From NCBI RefSeq assembly GCF_004919085.1, contig NZ_STGL01000009.1, positions 1-64,000 on the forward strand: a stretch of 64,000 nucleotides of DNA. The letters run 5' to 3'. This document shows, piece by piece, positions 1 through 7,676 of the stretch; positions within the stretch are counted from its first letter, which is position 1; the number at the start of each line of letters is the position of its first letter. A program made the translations under genes and the position numbers. Below the pieces are notes generated by a model, which searched no databases, had not been told where the DNA came from, and saw nothing but the letters and a program-made list of their open reading frames with translations. The DNA is from Nocardioides sp. GY 10127 (GTDB lineage: Bacteria > Actinomycetota > Actinomycetes > Propionibacteriales > Nocardioidaceae).

Positions 1-71
1 CTCGACCGGCTACTGTCCCACCCACCAAAACATGGTGTTGCAGACGCGGGTTGAATCCACCGCACGGCTCA

Positions 72-233
72 GGTTGCTGGGGCACCGCTGGTTGGCGGGT
101 GGCTGGGTGGGCGGTGTGTGGGCAACCGTTCGGTGCGGCTGTGGGGTTGGTCAGCCACCGCCGATCGCCGGTGGTGGCTGTGGGGCGGTGTGTGGGCAAC
201 CTTTCGGGGCGCGGCTCAGGTTGCTGGGGCACC
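72..233. repeat. Cluster of family-B palindromic repeats
   Basis: This non-coding stretch carries half-sites of a repeat that recurs in the window: GGTTGCTGGGGCACCGC at 72-88, GCGGTGTGTGGGCAACC at 111-127 and 185-201, a degenerate GGTTGGTCAGCCACCGC at 145-161, and a final half-site near 219-233. The two half-site types are imperfect reverse complements with the conserved outer parts GCGGTG and GCAACC, so neighbouring pairs can fold into hairpins. It lies just beyond the 3' end of the HIT gene. No ORF here looks genuine. Confidence 0.8.
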
Positions 234-253
234 CCCGGTCGGCGCCGCGAGGC

Positions 254-724
254 TCAGGCCAGCTCGGCGGCGAGGCGCTCGGCGAGTGAGTCCTGGACGT
301 CGTCCGGCACCCTCAGGTCGTCTCCGGCGCCGAGCCAGCCGAGGACCCCAGGGCCCTTGCGGTCGTCGGGCGGGTCGGGGACCCGCGGCACGAGGTGGAC
401 GTGCAGGTGGGCGAACCCCGGTGCCTCGGAGAACTGCATGACGTACGACTTCCGGGCTCCCACGACGAGTCGGAGCGCGGCGGTGAGCCGACCCTGCAGC
501 ACGCCCATCTCGGCGAGGGCCGCCTCGGGCAGCTCGTCGAGGGCGAGCACGTGCCGCCGCGGCACCATCACGAGCCACCCCGGCAGGGCTGCGTCGAAGG
601 CGTGGGCGACCCGCCAGTGGTCGGTGAGCACGACCCTCTCCCGAGGGGGCAGCGCGTCGACGCGGGTCTCGAGCCGGCAGTTGTAGCAGTCGTCCACGAG
701 CTCAGTCTGGCGTGCGGCGTCCAC
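254..724 (-). CDS. HIT family protein (histidine triad nucleotide hydrolase/transferase)
   Basis: The protein has the HIT signature HLHVHLV near its C-terminal third, where the alternating histidines bind the nucleotide phosphate and the middle one acts as nucleophile. An upstream MVPRRHV segment is also typical of the fold. Members hydrolyse dinucleotides or nucleotide phosphoramidates; the substrate cannot be read here. A CysXXCys pair (DDCYNCR) at the N-terminus may bind metal. The start is uncertain: an in-frame ATG at 766 lies inside a 62-bp tandem repeat, so the GTG at 724 is preferred, giving 156 residues. The gene is flanked on both sides by repeat clusters of different families. Confidence 0.85.
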   Translation of the reverse strand: MDAARQTELVDDCYNCRLETRVDALPPRERVVLTDHWRVAHAFDAALPGWLVMVPRRHVLALDELPEAALAEMGVLQGRLTAALRLVVGARKSYVMQFSEAPGFAHLHVHLVPRVPDPPDDRKGPGVLGWLGAGDDLRVPDDVQDSLAERLAAELA

Positions 725-755
725 CCCGCCGCCCGCCGCCGCGCCCCCGCCACCC

Positions 756-941
756 CGGGACGTCATGCGAACGCGCCCTGCGGTGCGCCGGGATGGATGA
801 CGTCCGCCCCGCCGCCCCGGGAGGTCATACGAACGCGCCCTGCGGTGCGCCGGGATGGATGACGTCCGCCCCCGCCACCCGGGACGTCATACGCACACGC
901 CCCACGACACGCCGGGATGGATGACGTCCACCCACGCCGGC
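756..941. repeat. Three tandem 62-bp units of family-A palindromic repeat
   Basis: Units begin at 756, 818 and 880 and are each 62 bp. Each carries GACGTCAT (or GAGGTCAT) followed by RCGMA near its left side and the complementary ATGACGTC about 30 bases later, so each can fold into a hairpin. Units 1 and 2 are nearly identical and unit 3 has diverged. There are no unique spacers, so this is not a CRISPR array. It fills most of the gap between the HIT gene and the FMN reductase. The same core recurs at 32878-33108 and 34259-34371. Confidence 0.85.
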
Positions 942-1093
942 GAGCAGCCGCCGGCCCGGCAGACCCGGCACCCCCCGTTCCCACCCCGTCATGTGTCGAG
1001 AGTCATGCGCCCTCGACCGCGTGCAACCGGGCAACCCCGGGCATAGTTGAAAGCGATACGGAGAGCGTGTCGATTTCTACGAGGAGCAGAAGC

Positions 1094-1642
1094 ATGAAGA
1101 TCGGTGTCGTCATCGGTTCGGTCCGCAAGGGGCGCCGCGGCGCGTCCGTCGCCGAGTGGGTCGCGGAGGCGGCCAAGCAGCGCGACGGCGTGGAGGTCTC
1201 GGTCGTCGACCTGGCCGAGTACAACGTCCCGATCCTGGACGAGGAGACCCTGCCGATGATGGCGGGCAAGTCCTACGCCGACGCCGGCGTCCAGGCCTGG
1301 AGCGCCGCGATCGACGAGTGCGACGCCTACGTCTTCGTCACCCCCGAGTACAACCACGGCGTGCCCGGCGCGTTCAAGAACGCCGTCGACAGCCTGGGCC
1401 CGGAGTGGGTCGGCAAGACCGTCGCGTTCGTCTCCTACGGCGCCGACGGCGGCGTCCGTGCCACCGAGCAGTGGCGCCAGATCATGGTGAACTTCCAGAT
1501 GTACGACGTGCGCGGCTTCGTCGCCCTCGGCCTCTTCAGCGACTTCGGCGAGTCCGGCTTCGCGCCGATGGAGCGCCGCACCGCCGAGCTGGGCGGCATG
1601 CTCGACCAGCTCGTCGCCCTCGCCACCAAGCTGGCCGGCTGA
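1094..1642 (+). CDS. NADPH-dependent FMN reductase family flavoprotein
   Basis: A 182-residue flavodoxin-like protein. The N-terminus MKIGVVIGSVRKGR matches the phosphate-binding loop of the NADPH-dependent FMN reductase family. The TPEYNHGVPGAFKNAVD segment in the middle is the other family hallmark, lining the isoalloxazine site. Such cytosolic enzymes pass electrons from NAD(P)H to flavin, quinones or azo compounds. The ATG at 1094 was chosen because GAGGAG sits about 7 bases upstream; an earlier in-frame start would add residues encoded by the repeat region. It stands alone, with tmk starting 133 bases downstream. Confidence 0.92.
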   Translation: MKIGVVIGSVRKGRRGASVAEWVAEAAKQRDGVEVSVVDLAEYNVPILDEETLPMMAGKSYADAGVQAWSAAIDECDAYVFVTPEYNHGVPGAFKNAVDSLGPEWVGKTVAFVSYGADGGVRATEQWRQIMVNFQMYDVRGFVALGLFSDFGESGFAPMERRTAELGGMLDQLVALATKLAG

Positions 1643-1708
1643 CCCCGGCCCCGCCCGGCCGGTCGACACCGGCCACGCGTCGGGTCCTCCCCTGCTGGGC
1701 CCGACGTC

Positions 1709-1758
1709 ACGCGCCGACACCGGGCGACGGACACCCCGTTGCCACGGTGTCGGCGCGT
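1709..1758. terminator. Long-stem hairpin between the FMN reductase and tmk
   Basis: ACGCGCCGACACCG at 1709-1722 is the perfect reverse complement of 1745-1758, giving a 14-bp stem with a 22-base loop. No U tract follows. It may end reductase transcription or act in the tmk leader, since tmk starts only 18 bases later. Confidence 0.4.
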
Positions 1759-1775
1759 TCCCTTACCGTCGTCGC

Positions 1776-2432
1776 GTGACCTGGCCCGGCCGCTACACCG
1801 ACACGGGAGTCTTCGTCTGCTTCGAGGGCGGCGACGGCTCCGGCAAGTCCACGCAGTCCGCGCTGCTCGAGTCGTGGCTGGTGGAGGCGGGGCACGACGT
1901 CGTCCTCACGCGCGAGCCGGGCGGCACGGACGTCGGGGTGGAGCTGCGCCGGATCGTCCTCTCGCCCGAGACCGGCGTCCTGGCCGACCGCACCGAGGCG
2001 CTCCTCTACGCCGCCGACAAGGCCGAGCACGTCGAGCACCTCGTCCTCCCGGCGCTCGACCGGGGCGCGGTGGTCGTGACCGACCGCTACGTCGACTCCA
2101 CGCTCGCCTACCAGGGCGCCGGCCGCACCCTCGCGGTCGCGGAGGTCGAGCACGTCGCCCGCTGGGCGACCGGGGACCTGCGTCCGCACCTCACCGTCGT
2201 CCTCGACCTCGAGCCGGACGCCGCCCTCGCCCGCTTTGAGGGCCGGGACCGGATCGAGGGGGAGTCGCTGGACTTCCACCGCCGGGTCCGCGCCGCCTTC
2301 CTGGACATGGCACAGGCGGACGCCGAGCACTACCTCGTCCTGGACGCCCGGGCGCCCCGCGAGGAGATCGCCGCCGCGATCCGCGCCCGCGTCGAGCCGC
2401 TGCTCGGCCAGGCCGCCGGGGGGCGACCGTGA
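1776..2432 (+). CDS. tmk: Thymidylate kinase
   Basis: Phosphorylates dTMP to dTDP with ATP in the cytosol, an essential step of dTTP supply. The 218-residue length is normal. The P-loop FEGGDGSGKST lies at residues 16-26. TREPGG and the DRYVDSTLAYQG segment are the family's thymidylate-binding signatures. The GTG start at 1776 places the P-loop at the expected distance from the N-terminus. The last four bases overlap the GTG of the DNA polymerase delta-prime gene, indicating co-transcription; this tmk-holB pairing is common in actinobacteria. Confidence 0.97.
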   Translation: MTWPGRYTDTGVFVCFEGGDGSGKSTQSALLESWLVEAGHDVVLTREPGGTDVGVELRRIVLSPETGVLADRTEALLYAADKAEHVEHLVLPALDRGAVVVTDRYVDSTLAYQGAGRTLAVAEVEHVARWATGDLRPHLTVVLDLEPDAALARFEGRDRIEGESLDFHRRVRAAFLDMAQADAEHYLVLDARAPREEIAAAIRARVEPLLGQAAGGRP

Positions 2433-3601
2433 CCGCACGTCACGGGGTCTGGGGCGACCTGGTGGGCCAGGCGCGGGTGGTCGAGTCCCTCGCGGACGCC
2501 GCCGCCGGCAAGGGCATGACCCACGCCTTCCTCTTCACCGGCCCGCCCGGCTCGGGTCGTTCCAACGCTGCGATGGCCTTCGCGGCCGCCCTCCAGTGCG
2601 AGCGCGGCCCCGGGCCGGAGGCGGGCTGCGGCGCCTGCCAGCCGTGCCGCACGACGCTGGCCGGCTCGAACCCGGACGTCACCCGCGTCCGCACGGACTC
2701 CGTGCAGTTCCTCGTCCGCGACGCCCGCGACATGGTGCGCAAGGCCGCGATGAGTCCCGTCTCCGGGCGCTGGCAGGTCATCGTCGTCGAGGACGCCGAC
2801 CGCTTCAACGAGTCCTCCGGCAACGCCGTCCTCAAGGCCGTGGAGGAGCCCGGCCCGCGCACGGTCTGGCTGCTGTGCGCGCCCACGGTCGAGGACGTCC
2901 TGCCGACCATCCGCTCCCGCTGCCGGCTCGTCTCCCTGGCGACGCCGACCGCCCCGCAGGTCGCGGACTTCCTCGTGCGCACCGCCGGCGTGCCGGAGTC
3001 GCTCGCCGCGTACGCGGCCCGGGCGAGCCAGGGCCACATCGGCCGCGCGAAGGCGCTGGCCCTGGACGAGGCCACCCGGAACCGCCGCCGCGAGGTCGTC
3101 CGCTACCCGCGCCGCCTCACCGGCATCGGCGCCGCCATGACCGCCGCCTCCAACCTGGCCGAGGTCGCCAAGGAGGAGGCGGACGCGATCACCGGTGAGC
3201 TGGACGCCCGGGAGAAGGCCGACCTCGACCAGGCGTTCGGCTACGAGGACAAGGGGCGCCGCCCGCGCGAGTACGCGGCGGCCCTCAAGGAGATGACGGA
3301 GGGCCAGAAGCGGCGCGCCCGGCGCCGGGTGCTCGACGTCGTCGACCGCTCCCTCATGGACCTCGTCTCGGTCTACCGCGACGCGATCGCCCTGGGCGTG
3401 GGCGCCCCCGGCGAGCTCGTCAACGAGGAGATCCGGGACGAGGTGGAGGAGGTCGTCCGCGCCTCCACCCCCGAGCTGAACCTGCAGCGGATCGAGTGGA
3501 TCTTCGCTGCCCGCGAACAGATGATGGAGTTCAACGTGCCCCCTGCCCTGGCCCTGGAGTCGATGATGGTCGCGCTGCGCGTGCCGGAGGCCCACCGGTG
3601 A
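2429..3601 (+). CDS. holB: DNA polymerase III delta' subunit (clamp loader)
   Basis: Clamp-loader AAA+ subunit that helps open the beta sliding clamp during replication. At 390 residues it has a P-loop-like GPPGSGRS in which the usual Lys is Arg, a zinc-binding CGACQPC motif, and the VVEDADRFNESSGNAVLKAVEEP stretch characteristic of DnaX/HolB proteins. The altered P-loop fits a non-hydrolysing delta-prime subunit. It starts with GTG in a 4-bp overlap with tmk. Its stop overlaps the GTG of the next gene in the same way, so three genes form one unit. Confidence 0.95.
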   Translation: MTARHGVWGDLVGQARVVESLADAAAGKGMTHAFLFTGPPGSGRSNAAMAFAAALQCERGPGPEAGCGACQPCRTTLAGSNPDVTRVRTDSVQFLVRDARDMVRKAAMSPVSGRWQVIVVEDADRFNESSGNAVLKAVEEPGPRTVWLLCAPTVEDVLPTIRSRCRLVSLATPTAPQVADFLVRTAGVPESLAAYAARASQGHIGRAKALALDEATRNRRREVVRYPRRLTGIGAAMTAASNLAEVAKEEADAITGELDAREKADLDQAFGYEDKGRRPREYAAALKEMTEGQKRRARRRVLDVVDRSLMDLVSVYRDAIALGVGAPGELVNEEIRDEVEEVVRASTPELNLQRIEWIFAAREQMMEFNVPPALALESMMVALRVPEAHR

Positions 3602-5337
3602 GCGGGGACTGGACGCCGCCGGGGTCCTCCCCGCAGCCGCCGCAGAACGGCCAGCAGCCGCCGCAGTACCCGCCCCTCCCGCCGGAGCTCGCAGGCGCGC
3701 AGCCGGGCCCCGAGGGGCCGCGACGCGGCTCCACGGCCACCCGCGTGGTCGCCGTCGTGGCCGCCGTCGCGGTGGTGCTGGCCGCGGCCGGCGCCGGCCT
3801 GGCGACGGGCCTGGCCTTCTTCGGCGGGTCGGACGACTCCACGAGCGCGTCGAGCACGAGCTCGTCGGCGGCCCCCTCCGAGAGCCCGTCCAGCAGCGCC
3901 TCGGCCGACGAGGACGCGACGACCGCGCCGGACGCCTCGCTCCAGCAGTTCTACTCCCAGACGCTCGACTGGGCCGACTGCGGCGACGGCTCGGGCAACG
4001 AGTGCGCCACGCTCCAGGTGCCGGTCGACTACGACAACCCGGACGACGGCTCGTTCGGCCTCGCGGTGCTGCGGGTGCCGGCGGCCGACCAGGCGGACAA
4101 GGTCGGCTCGCTCGTGGTGAACCCGGGCGGCCCCGGCGCGCCGGGCACCAGCTACGCGGCGGGCGGCAGCTCGGTCTTCACCCAGCCCGTGATGGACGCC
4201 TTCGACATCGTCGGGTTCGACCCGCGGGGCACCGGCTCCTCCGACCCCGTCGACTGCCTCTCCGACTCCGAGATCGACGACTTCGTCGCCATGGACCCCG
4301 ATCCCGACACGGACGCCGAGGCCCAGGCCTCCGTCGACGCCCTGAAGTCGCTCTTCGCCGGCTGCGTGGCGAACTCCGACGACCTGGTGGGGCACGTGAC
4401 CACGGCCGAGGCGGCGCGGGACATGGACGTCCTGCGGGCGGCCCTGGGCGAGTCGCAGCTCGACTACCTCGGGGCGTCCTACGGCACGAAGCTCGGCGCG
4501 ACCTACGCCCAGCTCTTCCCCGACCGGGTCGGCCGGTTCGTCCTGGACGGCGCGGTCGACGTCTCGCTCAGCAGCCGCCAGCTCGCCCTCGGCCAGGCCA
4601 AGGGCTTCCAGCGCGCGCTCACGGCCTACGTCACCGACTGCGTGGACGGCGCGTCCGGCTGCTTCCTCGGCGACACCGTCGACGAGGGCCTGCAGACGAT
4701 CTCCGACTTCCTCGAGAGCACCGACTCCGACCCGCTGCCCACCCAGGACGGCCGGACGCTCACCGAGGGCGACGCGTTCTACGGGATCATCACGCCGCTC
4801 TATAACAGCGACTACTGGTACCTGCTGACCCAGGGCCTCAAGCAGGCGTTCCAGGGGGACGGCTCGACGCTGATGCTCCTGGCCGACGCCTACACCTCGC
4901 GCAGCGACGACGGGACGTACGCCGACAACTCCTTCGAGGCCTACTACGCCATCAGCTGCCTGGACGACCCGGCCTCGGAGTCGATCGCCCAGGTGAAGAA
5001 GGACATCCCGGCCTTCGAGAAGGCCTCGCCGACGCTGGGTGAGGTGTTCGCCTGGGGGATGCTCGGCTGCCAGGGCGAGACGCTGAAGGCGACCGAGACG
5101 GTCGGCGACATCACCGCCGAGGGCGCCAACCCGATCCTCGTCGTCGGCACCACCCGCGACCCGGCCACCCCGTACGAGTGGGCCCAGGCCCTGGCGTCCC
5201 AGCTGGACTCCGGCGTCCTGCTCACCCGCGACGGCGACGGTCACACCGCCTACAACTCCGGCAACAGCTGCATCGACTCGGCGATCGAGGGCTACCTCAT
5301 CGACGACGTCGTGCCGGACGACGGCACCACCTGCTGA
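3598..5337 (+). CDS. Membrane-anchored alpha/beta hydrolase, S33 peptidase-like
   Basis: A 579-residue exported hydrolase resembling actinobacterial tripeptidyl/prolyl aminopeptidases. A proline-rich cytoplasmic tail is followed by one membrane segment at about residues 45-68 and a Ser/Thr/Ala-rich linker. The catalytic domain has oxyanion-region NPGGPG, nucleophile elbow GASYGT (Ser294), Asp521 in TRDPATP and His549 in DGDGHTAY, so the triad is complete. The family trims short peptides or esters outside the cell; the substrate is unknown. The GTG at 3598 overlaps the holB stop and is preferred over an ATG inside holB. Confidence 0.9.
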   Translation: MSGDWTPPGSSPQPPQNGQQPPQYPPLPPELAGAQPGPEGPRRGSTATRVVAVVAAVAVVLAAAGAGLATGLAFFGGSDDSTSASSTSSSAAPSESPSSSASADEDATTAPDASLQQFYSQTLDWADCGDGSGNECATLQVPVDYDNPDDGSFGLAVLRVPAADQADKVGSLVVNPGGPGAPGTSYAAGGSSVFTQPVMDAFDIVGFDPRGTGSSDPVDCLSDSEIDDFVAMDPDPDTDAEAQASVDALKSLFAGCVANSDDLVGHVTTAEAARDMDVLRAALGESQLDYLGASYGTKLGATYAQLFPDRVGRFVLDGAVDVSLSSRQLALGQAKGFQRALTAYVTDCVDGASGCFLGDTVDEGLQTISDFLESTDSDPLPTQDGRTLTEGDAFYGIITPLYNSDYWYLLTQGLKQAFQGDGSTLMLLADAYTSRSDDGTYADNSFEAYYAISCLDDPASESIAQVKKDIPAFEKASPTLGEVFAWGMLGCQGETLKATETVGDITAEGANPILVVGTTRDPATPYEWAQALASQLDSGVLLTRDGDGHTAYNSGNSCIDSAIEGYLIDDVVPDDGTTC

Positions 5338-5364
5338 TCCGGCGGGGCGCGACCGGAGCCCGCG

Positions 5365-6291
5365 TCAGCGTCGGTTGATCGGCTCGGCCACGGAGCGGAT
5401 GCGCTCCGTGGCCAGCTCGATCATCAGCCGCGCGGCGGGGGAGAGGACGGCCCCGGCGCGGTGCACCACCGCGAAGGTGTCGAACTGGCGGGGCCGGAGC
5501 GACACCCAGCCCGCGTTGGGGGCGAGCCGGGGCAGGAGCTGCTCGGCGGCGCCGTGGGGGATGACGGAGTCCGCGAGCCCCATCCCCACGACCTCGACGG
5601 CCGTCTCGATGTCCTCGACCTCGATCTTGCTGCGGGGGTTGCGGCCGGTCTCGGTGAGCATCTGCCGCAGCGTGGTCCGCGTGGAGTCGACCTCCGCCCA
5701 CGTGGTCTCGGGCATCACGAGGCTGGCCAGCGAGAGCCGGTGGGCGGTGACGGGCGTGGCCAGGTGCGCGGGGTCGGCGCTGATGTACACGAGCTCCTCG
5801 CGGGCCACCGGGGTCACCGTCAGCCCGTCTGCGTTGACGCTGGAGACCGCGAGCATCGCCGCCTCCAGCCGTCCGCGCCGGAGGTCCTCGGCCACGGCGA
5901 TCGAGTTCTGCCCGACGAGCTCGACGTTGACGCCCGGGTAGCGGGCCAGCACGTCGGCGATGAGGCTCGCGCCGGCGTACAGGCGGGCGATGCCGAACAT
6001 CCCGAAGCGGATGGTGCCAGTTTCGAAAGAGCGGACGCTCGCGACCGCCTGGCGGGCCTCCTCCACGGACGCCAGGACCTTCTCCGCGTGGGGCCGCAGG
6101 GTGTCGGCCACGGAGGTGGGCACGACCCCCCGTCCGACCCGGCGGAAGAGCTGCACCCCGAGGGTCTTCTCCAGGGCTCTGATCTGCTCGGACACGCTCG
6201 GCTGGGCGTAGCCGAGCGCGTTCGCGGCACCCGTGAGCGAGCCGTGCTCGTAGGTCGCCAGGAAGCAGGTCAGCTGGTGCAGCGACAGCAT
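5365..6291 (-). CDS. LysR family transcriptional regulator
   Basis: About 308 residues with an N-terminal winged helix-turn-helix (LHQLTCFLATYEHGSLTGAA...ALGYAQPSVSEQIRALEKTLG) and a C-terminal effector-binding domain of the periplasmic-binding-protein fold. The ATG at 6291 has GAGAGG eight bases upstream on the minus strand and is preferred over the GTG at 6300. It is divergent from the small zinc-ribbon gene. An imperfect inverted repeat TCAAG-N13-CTTGA lies in the gap near 6306-6328 and could be its box. The inducer is not predictable. Confidence 0.92.
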   Translation of the reverse strand: MLSLHQLTCFLATYEHGSLTGAANALGYAQPSVSEQIRALEKTLGVQLFRRVGRGVVPTSVADTLRPHAEKVLASVEEARQAVASVRSFETGTIRFGMFGIARLYAGASLIADVLARYPGVNVELVGQNSIAVAEDLRRGRLEAAMLAVSSVNADGLTVTPVAREELVYISADPAHLATPVTAHRLSLASLVMPETTWAEVDSTRTTLRQMLTETGRNPRSKIEVEDIETAVEVVGMGLADSVIPHGAAEQLLPRLAPNAGWVSLRPRQFDTFAVVHRAGAVLSPAARLMIELATERIRSVAEPINRR

Positions 6292-6424
6292 GTGACGCAC
6301 CTCTCTTCAAGCCATAGGTCGAGCCTTGAGAACCGGCTGGAAAGTAAGGCTACCCCTGGGCAAGAGGAGTCCTCAGAATGGAACTCGTCAACGACGTCGA
6401 TCCGACTCCCCGGGAGGTACCCCC

Positions 6425-6586
6425 ATGTTCGTCCACCACTGCTCCGCCTGCGCCAAGGACCAGCTGATCTTCCCGAGCATGCTCTCGGGCGTCCGCACCA
6501 CCGAGGTCGGCACCGAGGTCACGTTCACCTGCTGGTGCGGCGCCGAGCAGGCTGCCGGCACCGGCCACGTCCTCGCCGACGCCTGA
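6425..6586 (+). CDS. Small zinc-ribbon-like protein
   Basis: A 53-residue protein with HHCSAC near the N-terminus and TCWCG in the second half, so two Cys pairs are placed to bind one zinc ion. The ATG at 6425 is preceded by GGGAGG at 6411-6416. A 29-codon ORF with its own GAGGAG (6378-6467) overlaps its start in another frame and might couple translation. Function is unknown; it is divergent from the LysR gene and may be its target. Confidence 0.7.
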   Translation: MFVHHCSACAKDQLIFPSMLSGVRTTEVGTEVTFTCWCGAEQAAGTGHVLADA

Positions 6587-6649
6587 GCCCCACCGCCTCG
6601 GCCACGCTGCCCGAGGCTCATCTGCGCCGGCCGCCGGCGCGCACGCAAC

Positions 6650-6682
6650 GAGCCCGCCCGACCTGATGGTCGGAGCGGGCTC
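6650..6682. terminator. Bidirectional hairpin terminator
   Basis: GAGCCCGC plus CCGACC pair with GGTCGG plus GCGGGCTC around a TGAT loop, with a single bulged A on the right arm. It lies between the convergent zinc-ribbon and TspO genes. Confidence 0.75.
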
Positions 6683-6715
6683 GACGTGTCTCCGGGGTCC
6701 CCCGGTGGTCGCGGG

Positions 6716-7270
6716 TCAGCGGTTGAGCCACCAGATGGCGGCGTTGAGGCACGTCGCGAAGGCCACCCAGAGCAGGTAGGGGGCCAGCAGGACGCCGGCC
6801 GCCCGCTCGCGCCGCACGCCCAGCACGAGCGTGGTGGCGACCGCGACCAGCAGCACCACGATCTCCACGAGCGCCCAGCCGTAGAGGGCTGCCGCGAAGA
6901 ACAGGGGCGTCCAGCAGGCGTTGAGCACCAGCTGCACCGTCCATGCGCCGAGGAACCGGTCGGCCCCGTGCCGCCGCCACACCTGCCAGGCGGCGAGGGC
7001 GATGAGCACGTACAGGACGCTCCAGACCGGGGCGAACAGCCACGAGGGCGGTGCCCAGGCCGGCAGCTCCAGGGCGGCGTAGTCCGAGGCCGCGCTGCTC
7101 GCGGCCAGGCCGCCCACGCCCGCGGCTACCGCGACCGCCACCAGGAACCCGACCAGCGCCGCGACCTGTCGGCCCCGGCTCGGGGCGGTCCGTCGGCCGG
7201 CGTCCGCGTGCCCCTGCGGTGTGGCGAGGGTCGTGCGGCCGGTGTCGGGGAGGGAGCGCTGTGCGGTCAT
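6716..7270 (-). CDS. TspO/MBR family membrane protein
   Basis: A 184-residue integral membrane protein with five hydrophobic helices after a basic N-terminal tail. Family features include LPAWAPPSWLFAPVWSVLY, the aromatic-rich first loop, and the LNACWTPLFF helix. TspO proteins bind porphyrins and other tetrapyrroles and are linked to stress and light responses. It is transcribed towards the zinc-ribbon gene, with a shared hairpin between them, and away from tRNA-Thr. Confidence 0.92.
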   Translation of the reverse strand: MTAQRSLPDTGRTTLATPQGHADAGRRTAPSRGRQVAALVGFLVAVAVAAGVGGLAASSAASDYAALELPAWAPPSWLFAPVWSVLYVLIALAAWQVWRRHGADRFLGAWTVQLVLNACWTPLFFAAALYGWALVEIVVLLVAVATTLVLGVRRERAAGVLLAPYLLWVAFATCLNAAIWWLNR

Positions 7271-7431
7271 GTCTCCACGGTGCCTCGCGCTCGGCCGACC
7301 GCGTCCACCCGGCCGGGTAGGAAGCGGGGAGGCCTGGCGCGTGACCCGGGTCGCCCCGCGTTTTCACGCCAGCGCCGGGCTCTCCCTATACTCACTGCCG
7401 TCGCCGGGCCCGGTCACGGGCGCGAGGACAC

Positions 7432-7507
7432 GCCGCCTTAGCTCAGTCGGTAGAGCGATTCACTCGTAATGAATAGGTCGTCGGTTCGATTCCGACAGGC
7501 GGCTCCA
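7432..7507 (+). tRNA. tRNA-Thr (anticodon CGT)
   Basis: The 76 bases fold into a full cloverleaf: acceptor GCCGCCT with AGGCGGC, D-stem GCTC/GAGC, anticodon stem ATTCA/TGAAT with loop CTCGTAA (anticodon CGT at 7465-7467), T-stem GTCGG/CCGAC with loop TTCGATT, discriminator T and an encoded CCA at 7505-7507. Its 3' half is the integration target of the adjacent element. Confidence 0.96.
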
Positions 7508-7514
7508 CCAGACA
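7470..7514. other. Left attachment site, inside tRNA-Thr
   Basis: Perfect match over 45 bases to 14627-14671, offset 7157. The bases just beyond (7515-7553) match the right copy with a few substitutions. Here the tRNA terminator stem is imperfect (GACAACCCCTG against GGGGGCTGTC), while the right copy forms a perfect stem. That suggests the right copy is the original chromosomal 3' flank and the left copy came from the element. Confidence 0.88.
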
Positions 7515-7575
7515 ACCCCTGACCTGCAGCGATGCAGGCGGGGGCTGTCGGCGTTCCGGGGCGAAATGGCCCGAT

Positions 7576-7597
7576 TGACACGTTTGCGACACGTTTC
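7576..7597. other. Putative integrase arm-type site, left end
   Basis: A 22-base sequence containing GACACGTTT in two tandem copies separated by GC is repeated exactly at 14472-14493, near the opposite end of the element. Identical sites just inside both att repeats fit arm-binding sites of a tyrosine recombinase. Confidence 0.6.
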
Positions 7598-7676
7598 AGC
7601 GAGATCCGGGGCGCAGATCTGCCCTCTGACGTGCGGTGTCGGGCTCGGTGGCACCGCGATTGCGGACCGCCTCGGG

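Noticed and set aside
254..766. ATG at 766 as the HIT protein start
   Set aside because: It lies within the first 62-bp repeat unit and adds a Gly/Ala-rich stretch not expected in the family; the GTG at 724 is preferred.
756..941. Possible CRISPR array
   Set aside because: Three 62-bp tandem units are similar along their whole length and have internal palindromes; there are no unique spacers or cas genes.
3373..5244. Antisense frame opposite the S33 hydrolase
   Set aside because: The plus strand has a complete catalytic triad and coupled start; the antisense product is low complexity.
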